Assembly: GCA_965232265.1 (NCBI GenBank)
Contig: CBDDPH010000002.1
Location: 620,001 to 684,000 of the forward strand
Reading direction: 5' to 3'
Length of the DNA stretch: 64,000 nucleotides
Origin: VXRD01 sp965232265
GTDB taxonomy: Bacteria; Latescibacterota; UBA2968
Shown here: positions 33,326-42,111 of the stretch, piece after piece
Layout: every line of letters starts with the position of its first letter
Position numbering within the stretch: position 1 is the first letter of the stretch
Notes under the pieces: generated by a model
Told to the model about the DNA's origin: nothing
The model's database searches: none
The model's input: only the letters and a program-made list of their open reading frames with translations
Made by a program: the position numbers and the translations under genes

Positions 33326-34482
33326 TTCTGCCCGGTATTCGAAAAACGAGCACAACCCCGAGTAACATCAAAATTGCGCTGATTTCAAAAGCCCGGCGCA
33401 GGCCGTAAGCGTCTGCCATGATGCCGAGGAGCAACATTGCGACACCGCGAAGCACGAATCCCGCGCCCATGTAAAGCCCGTTGGCAAATGCCCGGTTTTC
33501 TGGGCAGCTTTCCTGTACCATTGCCATGACTACGGGACCGGTGGAGAGGGCGACAAAGCCCAGGATAATTAAAATGGGAAATAAGGCCCAGCCCTGGGTT
33601 CCGAGAAAGACAAATAGCAGGAGGGGGGTTGCGATCATGGAGAAGCCGAGGATTTGTTTGCGTCCCCATCGGTCGCTTACCCATCCGCCGATGAGCGCGC
33701 CGCCAATGCCCGCGCCTTCCAGGACGGAAAGCGATGCGCCCGATAGCCACAAGCTGGCGCCTTCTTCGGTCAAAAAGGTGGGGAGGAATGCGGTCAGGGA
33801 GGCCATCGTGAATGCGCGGACAAAGACAATGCCCGATAGGGGGACCATGACCGGTGCCATGCGTTTTAAGGCGGCCTGCCAGGTCAGTGCTTGATATGTG
33901 GATATGACGCGGCTGGCGACGCTTCTCATTCGCAATAAGAGTATCAGCGAGGCCAATATGCCGGCGGGTATCAGATAGGTTGTTCCGGCGATTCCCCACA
34001 GGCCGATGACACTTACGATTAATATAGGTCCCAGGGTGCGGCCGAGTTCACCGCATAACATCCAGATGCCCATTCCGCGACCGAGGTTGGATCCCGAGAG
34101 CGTTCCGGCCATTGCGGGTCCAACGGCGTGAAAAGCCGCGAAGCTAAATCCCGTGATTAATAATAGGACGACGAGGGCGAGATAACCGTGCGCTATGCCG
34201 AGCAGGCTCATGGCGATGCCCGTTATTGCAGGTCCCAGGATTACGAGAGATCGCAAGTTCAGGCGGTCTGCCTGATGTCCGATGACGGGTTGAAATACCG
34301 AGGGGGCCTGTCTGACGACCATTAACAAGACTGGCTTCGGTTTTGGATAGGGAGAGGGTTTGTATGAAGATGGGGAGTAAGGGGGGTAAGAATCCGCTGT
34401 ATGTGTCGTGTACTGCATGCCCGCCGGAGAGGGTGATTACGTCGCGGGTCTGAAAACGGCTGTTATCGCTATTTGAGGACAA
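33318..34482 (-). pseudogene. MFS transporter gene with a frameshift in TM2
   Basis: The first 53 codons (TTG start at 34482: LSGGHAVHDTYSGFLPPLLPIF, TM1) are in one frame, and the remaining about 330 codons, from LLMVVRQAPSVFQPVIGHQADR on, are in another. The join is near 34325 at GCCAGTCTTGTTAATG, where one extra base (or two missing) moves the frame. Joined, the protein would have about 385 residues and twelve TM helices with the MFS loop-2 motif GHQADRLNLR. It is either a recent pseudogene or a consensus error; the rest of the frame is intact, which favours a very recent or artificial shift. Confidence 0.8.
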
Positions 34483-34491
34483 GGATAGGTC

Positions 34492-34818
34492 TTACAGTTT
34501 GATGACGGCGATGAGAATGCCCGTTATTGCGACCATGGTGGTAATGATCCAGATGAAACGGGATTCAAGGATTTTATTCGTGTCATCAATGCGTTTATTT
34601 GTCTCGTCAATGCGCTGTCCCAGGGACTGGTTGGTCTCGTCAATGCGTTTATTTGTCTCGTCAATGCGCTTATTTGTTTCGACCATCTGCAGGCGCAACT
34701 CTTTGCTGTCTTCGCGCATCTGCAGGCGCATGTCTTGCAGGTCTTCGCGTAGATACGCAATGCCCCAATGGGTATTATCGTCAGATGTGGTCGCTTGGGA
34801 TTCGGATGTTTCGGCCAT
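34492..34818 (-). CDS. Small coiled-coil protein with C-terminal membrane anchor
   Basis: A 108-residue protein: polar N-terminus, heptad-type repeats at residues 35-85 (ETNKRIDETN repeated, DDTNKILES), and one TM helix at the end (IWIITTMVAITGILIAVIKL). The topology is that of tail-anchored proteins similar to DUF1640/XhlA-like small coiled coils. The second of two adjacent ATGs is taken because AGGAG lies 7 nt upstream. It lies 10 nt upstream of the frameshifted MFS gene on the same strand. Function unknown. Confidence 0.75.
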   Translation of the reverse strand: MAETSESQATTSDDNTHWGIAYLREDLQDMRLQMREDSKELRLQMVETNKRIDETNKRIDETNQSLGQRIDETNKRIDDTNKILESRFIWIITTMVAITGILIAVIKL

Positions 34819-35013
34819 CATAGATCTCCTGTTTCTCTTTGGAGAGAGGGGGCGGAGTCATATAAACAAGATATGCTATCACAGCAAAAAGTCAATGGTC
34901 TATCGACTATTTCACCATAGGCTAAGTTCAGCACTGTTTCTTAGGGTTGCGGGAATAGAAATGGGGACATAATTTAGGGACTGGGACTGCCCATTATCAT
35001 AAAGGATTATTAC

Positions 35014-36174
35014 ATGTCTGATTATCCCCCCATTCGCGCGATTACTCGAGGACCTGAGTACCACTGGTTTGGTTATTACGACAAGTGGCAAATAGACCCT
35101 TCAGGCCGATACGCGCTCGGTATGGCGGTGGATTTTGAACACCGGTCGCCTGAGGCGGATGATACGGTTGCGCTGGGTATTATTGATATGGAGAATGGGG
35201 ATACGTGGTCTGAGTTCGGGCGCACGCGGGCCTGGTGCTGGCAACAGGGGTGTATGTTGCAGTGGATTCCCAATTCGGATACAGAGGTTATTTTTAATGA
35301 TCGCGAGGGGGATGCGTTTGTTTCGCGGATTTACAATGTGAAAACGGGGGCTATTCGGACGCTTCCGCACGCGATTTATACGGTTTCGCCCGATGGGAAG
35401 ACAGCGATTGGGGCGGATTTTCGGCGGATTAATCACATGCGGCCCGGGTATGGGTATGCGGGGATTCCCGATCCCAATCGCGATGTGCGTGCGCCGGATG
35501 ATGTGGGTGTTTATTCTGTGGATCTGGAGACGGGTGAATCAAGGCTTGTTGTTGCGATTGCCGAGGTTGCTGCGATTCCGTATCCGCATGGCGATATTTC
35601 CGGGGCGCGTCATTATTTTAATCATTTGCTGTTTAATACCGATGGGTCGCGGTTCATTTTTTTGCATCGCTGGCGATTTGGAGAGGGCGGTTTTGATACG
35701 CGGATGATGACGGCAAGTGCCGATGGGTCAAATTTGCATGTGGTCGATGATTACGGCAAGATGTCGCATTTTATCTGGCGCGATGCAGAGACGATTCTCG
35801 GGTGGGCGTATCACCCTTCGCACGGGAATAAGTTTTATCTCTATCGGGATCTGACCGATGTGGAGCCAGAGGTGATTGGCGATGGAGTTATGACGGTTAA
35901 TGGTCACTGTACGTATTTGCCGGGGAATGAGTGGATTCTCAACGATACGTATCCGTCACAGGGGCATCGGAATCAAGTTCCGTATCTTTATCACGTTGCG
36001 ACTGGCAAGCGCGTCGATCTGGGTGTTTTTCCGTCGCCGGAGCCTTATACGGGCGAGTGGCGCTGTGATTTGCATCCGCGCTTTAGTCCCGATGGGCAGT
36101 TTGTGGTGATTGATTCGGCACACAGAGGCGATGGACGGCAGATGTATCGGATTGAGGTTGGGGATATTGTGTAA
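35014..36174 (+). CDS. Beta-propeller protein of oligogalacturonate-lyase / TolB-like type
   Basis: A 386-residue protein with repeated PD40/WD-like blades (DPSGRYALGMAV, SPDGKTAIGADF, NTDGSRFIFLHR, SPDGQFVVIDSA). These give a six- or seven-bladed propeller; conserved histidines (HYFNHLLF, GHCTYLPG, SHGNKFYLY) could bind Mn as in oligogalacturonate lyases. No signal peptide is visible. AAAGGA precedes the ATG. It lies 11 nt before a PhyH dioxygenase gene in a plus-strand cluster with an enolase-superfamily enzyme and a mutarotase, so a role in sugar-acid breakdown is likely, but the reaction is not certain. Confidence 0.72.
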   Translation: MSDYPPIRAITRGPEYHWFGYYDKWQIDPSGRYALGMAVDFEHRSPEADDTVALGIIDMENGDTWSEFGRTRAWCWQQGCMLQWIPNSDTEVIFNDREGDAFVSRIYNVKTGAIRTLPHAIYTVSPDGKTAIGADFRRINHMRPGYGYAGIPDPNRDVRAPDDVGVYSVDLETGESRLVVAIAEVAAIPYPHGDISGARHYFNHLLFNTDGSRFIFLHRWRFGEGGFDTRMMTASADGSNLHVVDDYGKMSHFIWRDAETILGWAYHPSHGNKFYLYRDLTDVEPEVIGDGVMTVNGHCTYLPGNEWILNDTYPSQGHRNQVPYLYHVATGKRVDLGVFPSPEPYTGEWRCDLHPRFSPDGQFVVIDSAHRGDGRQMYRIEVGDIV

Positions 36175-36185
36175 GGAGAATTACG

Positions 36186-36929
36186 ATGGCTATAGCTGAA
36201 GCACCGGCAGTACTGGCGGAAGAGGAGATGCTGCGTTTTCGCACGCGGGGCTTTCTCGGTCCGTATCCGCTGTGTTCTGAGGCGGAGATGGCGGATCTTC
36301 GCCCGGCGATTGAAGAGGTGCTGGAGACAGATCCGCCGAATGGTAAGAATCGCATTCACAACCGGCATCTGGATAGTCGCGTGGTTTACGATTTGTCAAC
36401 GCATCCCGAGATTCTCAGCCGCATGGTGGCTCTGTACGGGGCGGATTTGTTGTTGTGGCGCACGAATTTTTTTATCAAATACAAGGGTACGAAGGCGATT
36501 CCCTGGCATCAGGATTTCAATTATTGGCCGCTCGAGCCGCCGGTTATTGTTTCGGCGTGGATTGCGGTGGATGCTTCGACAAAGGAGAATGGGAATTTGC
36601 AGCTTATTCCCGGCTCACATCGCAAAATTATTCCCCATGTCAAAGCCACGCCAGATGTGCAGTTCAAGGAGATGGCCGATGCGGGGTATTACGATCCGGA
36701 GCAACTGGTCGATCTGGAGATGCAACCGGGTGAGTTTATTCTGTTTAATGAGCGCACGTTGCATCATTCGAAAGCCAATTTCTCGGATTTGCGGCGCATT
36801 GGTCTGGCTGTGCGCGCGATTCCTCCGATTGTCCACGTTCTCAGGTATGATTCCGAAGATCACGCGCTTCCGGTTATTCACGGCGAGGATACGATGGGGT
36901 TTAATCGCGTTACACAACCGCCGGTATAA
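36186..36929 (+). CDS. Phytanoyl-CoA dioxygenase family protein
   Basis: A 247-residue Fe(II)/2-oxoglutarate oxygenase with metal ligands H108-Q-D110 and H193 or H194 (TLHHSKANFS) and R204 or R210 for the co-substrate. It has the PhyH-typical 'LIPGSHRK' turn. AAGGAG precedes the ATG, 11 nt after the beta-propeller gene. It is one of four PhyH-family genes in the window; the four differ strongly from each other, so they probably act on different compounds. Confidence 0.92.
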   Translation: MAIAEAPAVLAEEEMLRFRTRGFLGPYPLCSEAEMADLRPAIEEVLETDPPNGKNRIHNRHLDSRVVYDLSTHPEILSRMVALYGADLLLWRTNFFIKYKGTKAIPWHQDFNYWPLEPPVIVSAWIAVDASTKENGNLQLIPGSHRKIIPHVKATPDVQFKEMADAGYYDPEQLVDLEMQPGEFILFNERTLHHSKANFSDLRRIGLAVRAIPPIVHVLRYDSEDHALPVIHGEDTMGFNRVTQPPV

Positions 36930-36931
36930 AT

Positions 36932-37062
36932 GACCTCTCCCCCCGGCCCCCTCTCCTGAAAGGAAAGGGGGAGTGTAGCACGATCAGGTTTAACACTTAA
37001 ACAGGCGATTATGCCAATCCGCTTGGCTCCTCTTCCTCTTAGGAAGGGGCTGAGGGGAGGTC
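36932..37062. repeat. MITE-like palindromic element
   Basis: About 130 bp with terminal inverted repeats GACCTCTCCCC / GGGGAGGTC and inner complementary arms (CCCCCTCTCCT / AGGAAAGGGGGAG; CCTCTTAGGAAGGGG). It has no coding content. This resembles a widespread class of GC-rich palindromic intergenic elements. It separates the PhyH gene from the enolase-superfamily gene. Confidence 0.7.
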
Positions 37063-37083
37063 TATATAACAGAGGAAAATTAT

Positions 37084-38271
37084 ATGAAGATTACCAATAT
37101 TGAGACGTTTGTTGTGGATGCGGGTTGGCGCCCGTGGATTTTTGTTCGGGTGGATACCGATGAGGGTATTAGCGGCTGGGGGGAGTGCAGCGATGGGCGC
37201 AGTCCGTATGGGGTTACGGGGACGGTGCGCGATTTGACGCCTTTGCTCGTCGGCAAGGATCCGCGTGCTTATGAGATGCGTTTTTGGGATATGTTGCGGG
37301 GGACGCGGCAAAGCCCGGGGGGTATTGCGGCGAAGGCGATTGCGGGTGTTGAACTCGCGATTATGGATATTAAGGCGCGTGCGCTCGGTATTTCTGTTGT
37401 GGAGCTTTTTGGGGGTCCAACGCGGGAGCGGGTTCGCGTTTACTGGTCGCATTGCGGTACTTCGCGTGCACGTCATTACGATTTGCTCAATACGCCACCG
37501 CTTCGCACGATGGATGATATTGCCGCGCTGGGGCGGGAGGTTGTGGAGAGGGGATATACGGCGCTGAAGACGAATATTGTGATACCGGGCGATCCGGCCA
37601 GTGTGTATTTTGGGGGATTTGGCGGCGAGCCGGGGACGACGGATGGCGTGGTTTCGCGGCAGATGCTCCGGCATATTGAGACGCTTATTGGTACGTTTCG
37701 AGATGCTGTGGGTCCGGATGTCGATATCAATCTGGATCTGAATTTTAATTTTAAACCCGAGTCGTGTATGCGTATTGCCGAGGTGCTGGAGCAATTTGAT
37801 TTGCTGTGGCTGGAGATCGATATGTACGAGCCAGATGCGATTCGGCAGATTAAGGATGCGACGCGTACTAAAATTTGTACGGGTGAGAATTTGTTTTATA
37901 TGCGCGAGTTTATTCCTTATTTCCAGGCGCGGTCTGCGGATGTGTTTATGATCGATGTGCCGTGGAATGGGTTTGCCCAGTCGAAGAAGGTGGGGGATTT
38001 GGCAGAGGCGTATCAACTCAATGTTGCGCCGCATAATTATTATAGCCATCTTTCGACGTGTATTAGTGCGAGTTTGTGCGGGGTTTTGCCGAATGTGCGT
38101 ATTATGGAGATCGATGTTGACGATGTGCCCTGGCGCGAGGATATGGTTACGAGTGTGCCAGAAATCGAAGATGGGTATTTGACGATTCCCTCAGGTCCGG
38201 GTTGGGGTATTGAGATGGTTGAAGAGGTGCTCAAAGCACATCCCTGGGATAAGGGGAATGCGAATTGGTGA
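37084..38271 (+). CDS. Mandelate racemase / muconate lactonizing enzyme family protein
   Basis: A 395-residue enolase-superfamily enzyme. Metal ligands are D218 (NLDLNFNF), E244 (LEIDMYE) and E268 (CTGENL). K162 (TALKTN) and H317 (NVAPHNYYSHL) are placed as catalytic acid/base residues. These enzymes abstract a proton next to a carboxylate, and many dehydrate sugar acids. The usual 'W-E-P' after the second metal ligand is changed to IDMYEPD. In this cluster a sugar-acid dehydratase role is the most likely. Confidence 0.92.
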   Translation: MKITNIETFVVDAGWRPWIFVRVDTDEGISGWGECSDGRSPYGVTGTVRDLTPLLVGKDPRAYEMRFWDMLRGTRQSPGGIAAKAIAGVELAIMDIKARALGISVVELFGGPTRERVRVYWSHCGTSRARHYDLLNTPPLRTMDDIAALGREVVERGYTALKTNIVIPGDPASVYFGGFGGEPGTTDGVVSRQMLRHIETLIGTFRDAVGPDVDINLDLNFNFKPESCMRIAEVLEQFDLLWLEIDMYEPDAIRQIKDATRTKICTGENLFYMREFIPYFQARSADVFMIDVPWNGFAQSKKVGDLAEAYQLNVAPHNYYSHLSTCISASLCGVLPNVRIMEIDVDDVPWREDMVTSVPEIEDGYLTIPSGPGWGIEMVEEVLKAHPWDKGNANW

Positions 38272-38280
38272 GAAGAGTGA

Positions 38281-38430
38281 TCCGCAGGCATGTCCCTGCG
38301 GGTGTAAGCAGGGATGTACGCAGATGAACGCAGATGGATACAGATGGATACAGATAAAAAAGGGAGACTGTGGCGTGTGAAGAGTGAAGGAAGACAGTCA
38401 TCGCGGCATGTTTAAAGCCGCGATCCAGAA
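38281..38430. repeat. Mosaic intergenic repeat
   Basis: Bases 38281-38316 are identical to 6077-6112. Tandem ACGCAGATGGATACAG-type units, a GTGTGAAGAGTGAAGGA segment and the palindrome TCATCGCGGCATG...AGCCGCGATCCAG (38398-38428) follow. The last two modules recur at 41578-41644 and 55966-56046. Confidence 0.8.
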
Positions 38431-38465
38431 GGTTTTTAGCTAATCGTTTTTTTTGAGAGGATAAT

Positions 38466-39206
38466 ATGGAGAATAATCAACAACACTTGTTTGAACTCGA
38501 TGTGTATGGCTTTACGGTTGTTGAAGATGTTTTGACGACTGAGGAAGCAGGCGAGATGCGCGAGGCGCTTATGCGCTGTGAGAAGGAAGTTGGCACGGAG
38601 GCCAGAAATCGGGGTACTGCACGCCACGTTGCCAATTTGCCGGTGCTGGATCGCGTTTTTCACAAGACGATTGATCATCCGCGGATTTTGCCGTTGCTGG
38701 AGCATTATCTGGAGAAGTCGCTTATTCTGGGGAGTCTCAATGCCCGGATTGTGCGCCCGGGGGACCCGGATCAGGGGTTGCACAGTGATATTCCGCTGGA
38801 GATGCTGAATTTTAGTTCGCCAGTTATGATGAATACGATTTGGATGCTGGATGATTTTTCGCCGATAAATGGCGGTACGCGGGTGGTGCCGGGGTCTCAT
38901 AAGAGCGGGTTGGTTATTCCGCCAGAGGATGTGTCTGTCAAGCATATTGCACAACCCGAGGGATCTGCGGGTAGTGTTATTGTTATTAATGGTCAAATAT
39001 GGCATGCGGGTGGCGCGAATACGGGGACGACAAATCGCCACGCGTTGTTCGGTCATTATCGCAAACGGATGTGTATGTTTCAGGTGGATCCCCACGATGG
39101 TTTTCCGCCCGAGTGGTTTGACTGGCTCACGGAGAGGCAAAAGCAATTGATGCGGATGAGCAAGGGGCTTAGATCTGCCCATGCAGCGGATGCACATTTC
39201 AGGTAG
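38466..39206 (+). CDS. Phytanoyl-CoA dioxygenase family protein
   Basis: A 246-residue Fe(II)/2-oxoglutarate oxygenase with iron ligands H106-S-D108 and H180 (IWHAGGANTG) and R191 (TNRHAL) for 2-oxoglutarate. PhyH features include NGGTRVVPGSHKSG. GAGAGGA lies before the ATG. Its end lies 19 nt before the FucU-like gene, so the two are probably co-transcribed. Substrate unknown. Confidence 0.92.
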   Translation: MENNQQHLFELDVYGFTVVEDVLTTEEAGEMREALMRCEKEVGTEARNRGTARHVANLPVLDRVFHKTIDHPRILPLLEHYLEKSLILGSLNARIVRPGDPDQGLHSDIPLEMLNFSSPVMMNTIWMLDDFSPINGGTRVVPGSHKSGLVIPPEDVSVKHIAQPEGSAGSVIVINGQIWHAGGANTGTTNRHALFGHYRKRMCMFQVDPHDGFPPEWFDWLTERQKQLMRMSKGLRSAHAADAHFR

Positions 39207-39225
39207 TTGGAAACAGGAGATCACT

Positions 39226-39657
39226 ATGCTGGTTGGTATATCCCCATTGTTCAGTCCCGAGTTGTTGGCTACGATTTATCGCATGGGACACGGAGATGAG
39301 ATTGTTCTGGCAGATGCACATTTTCCCGGGCATTCGGTGAATGCCAATACGCTGCGGGCAGATGGTCTGGGGGTTGCGGCGTTGCTGGAAGCGATTTTGC
39401 CCCTGTTTGTGCTGGATTCGTATGTGGATAGTCCGGTTTTTATGATGGATGCTGTGCCCGGCGATACACTCGATCCCGCGGTGGAGGCGTCTTACCGGGC
39501 TGTTATTGACGGGGTATGGCCAGATACGCCCCCTATCGCGCGCGTTGAGCGTTTTGCTTTTTACGAGCAGGCGAGAGATGCTTTTGCGGTTGTTATGACT
39601 GGGGAGACGGCAAAGTACGGCAATGTTATTTTGAAGAAGGGTGTGACGCCGGTGTAG
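39226..39657 (+). CDS. RbsD/FucU family sugar mutarotase
   Basis: This 143-residue protein matches FucU along its whole length: LVGISPLFSPELLATIYRMGHGDEIVLADAHFPG, with the catalytic histidine in MGHGDE, and ADGLGVAALLEAILPLF. The family converts alpha and beta anomers of fucose or ribose and forms decamers. The start at 39226 has CAGGAGA upstream. Its presence points to uptake of a deoxy-sugar such as L-fucose in this catabolic cluster. Confidence 0.93.
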   Translation: MLVGISPLFSPELLATIYRMGHGDEIVLADAHFPGHSVNANTLRADGLGVAALLEAILPLFVLDSYVDSPVFMMDAVPGDTLDPAVEASYRAVIDGVWPDTPPIARVERFAFYEQARDAFAVVMTGETAKYGNVILKKGVTPV

Positions 39658-39771
39658 GATGCCCTGTCCAAAAGGACAGGTTGTTTTTGTCCTTGGGGAC
39701 GGTGTTTTGGGATTTCGGATGGCGTATTTTTGGGGTGAGATTAGTTCATTCCAATTACAAGGAGGCATACC

Positions 39772-41538
39772 ATGGCTGTGACGACGCTTGATTATGTGCC
39801 CTGCGCGCAGGTGGAAGATATTCCCGAGGGTGGGATTATGGCGGTGAATGTGGAGGGCCATGCGATTGCGCTGGCAAAGTCGGATGGCGAGATCCGGGCG
39901 GTGGATAACCGATGCCCACATATGGGGTATCCGCTGAGTGAAGGGACGATTCACAATGGGTTGATTATTTGTCACTGGCATCACGCGCGGTTTGATCTGG
40001 TCAGCGGGTGTACGTTTGATCCGTTTGCGGATGATGTGCGGAGTTATCCAGTGGATGTGCAGGATGGTGAGATTTATGTGAATGTGCATGCCACGCATCC
40101 CGATCCGGTGGGTCATTGGAAGCGGCGGTTGAGCGAGAGTTTGGAGCAGAATATCAATCTGGTGATTGCCAAGTCGGTGATCGCGCTTCGGGGTCAGCGG
40201 GTCGATGGCGATGAGATTGCGGAGATTGGCGCGCGGTATGGTGCGCTGAGGCGGCGTCAGGGGTGGGGGCCGGGGTTGACGATTTTGACGTGTATGGCGA
40301 ATGTGGTGCCGAAGTTGGCGCCCGAGGATCAGGTTCTGGCGCTGTATCAGGGGTTGTTGCATGTGGCGAGCGAGACGAGCAATGCAGCACCGAGGATTGT
40401 TTTTACGCCGCTGGAGACGGAGGATCTGACGCTCGTGCGGATTAAGGCGTGGTTCCGCTATTTGATTGAGGTGCGAAATGCCGACGGTGCGGAGCGCGCG
40501 TTGTTGACGGCGATCCAGATGGGGGCAACGCCTTCGGAGATGTGCGATATGCTGGTGACTGCGGCGACGGATCACTTTTATCGCGATGGCGGGCATGTGC
40601 TGGATTTTATCAATAAGGGTTTTGAGGTGCTCGAGCGCATTGGTTGGGACAAGGCCGATGAGATTTTGCCGTCGCTGGTGGGTGTGCTTTCGGGTTCTCA
40701 GCGGAGTGAAGAGTTGAATCGGTGGCGCAGTCCCGTTGATCTGGTGGCGTTGTTAAACGGCGCGTTTGATGAGCTTGAGGATCTGGTGCGAGAGGGTGAG
40801 GGGAAGACGTGGGAGGATGCGGATGCTTTGACGGAGGTTCTGTCAGGTGATGATCCGCACGCGATTGTGGATGGGTTGAAGGCGGCATTTGCCGGGGGGG
40901 CGACGCTGACGCAGTTGACGCAGACGCTGACTTATGCAGCGGCTTTGCGGATTGCGCGGTTTCACGTTAAGAATGAGTTTGCCGATTGGATCGCTGTGCT
41001 GCATACGCATTCGGCGGCCAATGCGTTGCATCAATGTGCAAAGCGCGCGCCGTCTCTGGATCTGGCGCGGGGGATTTTCCACGGTGCAATGGCGCTGTAT
41101 TTTGATCGGTGGTTTAATAAGCCGGCAGCCCGTTTGCCCCAGGATCAGCGCGCGACCCAACAGTTGCCGGAAGATGCGGATGAGTTGCTGGATTCTTTTG
41201 TGGCGTTGCTCGATACTCAGGCTCAGGTGGATGAGGCGGGGCGAATTGCGTATCGGTATTTGTCGCTGGGGCATCCGCGCGGTGCTTTGTGCGAGCGGTT
41301 GGGCCATGTGTTGCTGCGAGAAGATGCCGAGTTTCATTCGTTTCAGATGTTGGAGTCCGCGTTTAGCCAGGCAGAGGAGCTGGATGAGGAACGCGCACGG
41401 ATTACGCTGGTGGGCGCAGCGCGGTATCTGGCAGCGCATGCACCAACGGCGCGTGCGTTGGGACAGACGGCGAATTTGGCGCTTCGACTGCACAGGGGAG
41501 AGGATCTTTCGGCTGAGGATCCGGATGAGGAGGTGTAA
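39772..41538 (+). CDS. Rieske [2Fe-2S] domain fused to a large helical domain
   Basis: A 588-residue protein. The N-terminal 105 residues form a Rieske domain with ligands C48-P-H50 and C67-H-W-H70; C80 is extra. Residues 120-570 are almost all helical and resemble no catalytic domain that I recognise, with histidine-containing helices (ATDHFYRDGGH, ALRIARFHVKNEF, LHTHSAANALHQC, DAEFHSFQMLE) that could bind metals. Rieske ferredoxin-type domains pass electrons to an oxygenase, so the helical part may be an unusual di-iron or haem-free oxidase (guess). GGAGG lies upstream of the ATG. It ends the sugar cluster. Confidence 0.75.
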   Translation: MAVTTLDYVPCAQVEDIPEGGIMAVNVEGHAIALAKSDGEIRAVDNRCPHMGYPLSEGTIHNGLIICHWHHARFDLVSGCTFDPFADDVRSYPVDVQDGEIYVNVHATHPDPVGHWKRRLSESLEQNINLVIAKSVIALRGQRVDGDEIAEIGARYGALRRRQGWGPGLTILTCMANVVPKLAPEDQVLALYQGLLHVASETSNAAPRIVFTPLETEDLTLVRIKAWFRYLIEVRNADGAERALLTAIQMGATPSEMCDMLVTAATDHFYRDGGHVLDFINKGFEVLERIGWDKADEILPSLVGVLSGSQRSEELNRWRSPVDLVALLNGAFDELEDLVREGEGKTWEDADALTEVLSGDDPHAIVDGLKAAFAGGATLTQLTQTLTYAAALRIARFHVKNEFADWIAVLHTHSAANALHQCAKRAPSLDLARGIFHGAMALYFDRWFNKPAARLPQDQRATQQLPEDADELLDSFVALLDTQAQVDEAGRIAYRYLSLGHPRGALCERLGHVLLREDAEFHSFQMLESAFSQAEELDEERARITLVGAARYLAAHAPTARALGQTANLALRLHRGEDLSAEDPDEEV

Positions 41539-41540
41539 TC

Positions 41541-41645
41541 CGCAGATGACGCAGATGGCGCAGATGAAAAAGAGGGCTGTGAAGTGTGAACAACTGTAGG
41601 GGCGAGGCATGCGTCATCGCGGCATGCTTAAAGCCGCGATCCAGT
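41541..41645. repeat. Mosaic intergenic repeat
   Basis: CGCAGATGACGCAGATGGCG units, GAAGTGTGAA and the palindrome TCATCGCGGCATGCTTA...GCCGCGATCCAG, in the same order as at 38281-38430. Confidence 0.78.
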
Positions 41646-41685
41646 GGCGGGACGGATGATTCCAGATCACACAGATGGGTATTTC

Positions 41686-41721
41686 AAAAGCCTGTGCCAA
41701 TATTGGTACAGGCTTTTTTTA
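41686..41721. terminator. Bidirectional intrinsic terminator
   Basis: An AAAAGCCTGTGCCA/TGGTACAGGCTTTTTTT stem between the convergent Rieske and cupin genes. It has one G-T pair and ends in T7. Confidence 0.88.
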
Positions 41722-42111
41722 TATGGTCGGTTTCCATTTTCCCTGTACGCGATAGGCTTCATCGTCGCCCGGCCACGGGGGCATGGTGATGGCGACGGCG
41801 CATAGGGGTTCGCTGTTGTGGGCGCGAAATTGGAAGTGCGTGCCTTGCGGTATGGTGAGGGTTATGCCGGGGGCGAGGGAGGTGATTTCTTCGCGGGTGC
41901 CCTGTTTGCGCCACATTTCGCCCTGTCCGCTGATGATGTACCAGATTTCTTCGACGGTGCGGTGGGCAACGGCGATGGATGTTTTTCCCGGGGGGAGTTC
42001 AAAGTGGGCCATGCCGCCGTTTTTGAGTTCGAGGAGTATGCGGACGTCGGATCCGTCGGGTGCGGTGACGTCGGGTTTTTGGGGCAGGGGTTTTGTGCTG
42101 AATTTGGTCAT
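41719..42111 (-). CDS. Small single-domain cupin protein
   Basis: A 130-residue cupin. Motif 1 is AVAHRTVEEIWYIISGQGEMW and motif 2 is LTIPQGTHFQFRAHN. The metal-binding set is reduced (H and E in motif 1, H in motif 2). Its ATG overlaps the stop of the ECF sigma gene (ATGA). Cupins act as sensor or anti-sigma domains in ChrR-type systems, but the zinc anti-sigma domain is absent here, so enzyme, sensor or regulator are all possible. Confidence 0.85.
   Translation of the reverse strand: MTKFSTKPLPQKPDVTAPDGSDVRILLELKNGGMAHFELPPGKTSIAVAHRTVEEIWYIISGQGEMWRKQGTREEITSLAPGITLTIPQGTHFQFRAHNSEPLCAVAITMPPWPGDDEAYRVQGKWKPTI

Noticed and set aside
34940..34975. TTGCGG-N17-TAATTT as a promoter and the TGGGGACATAATT string as a transposase-type repeat end
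   Set aside because: Weak boxes and a single copy; not enough to call either.
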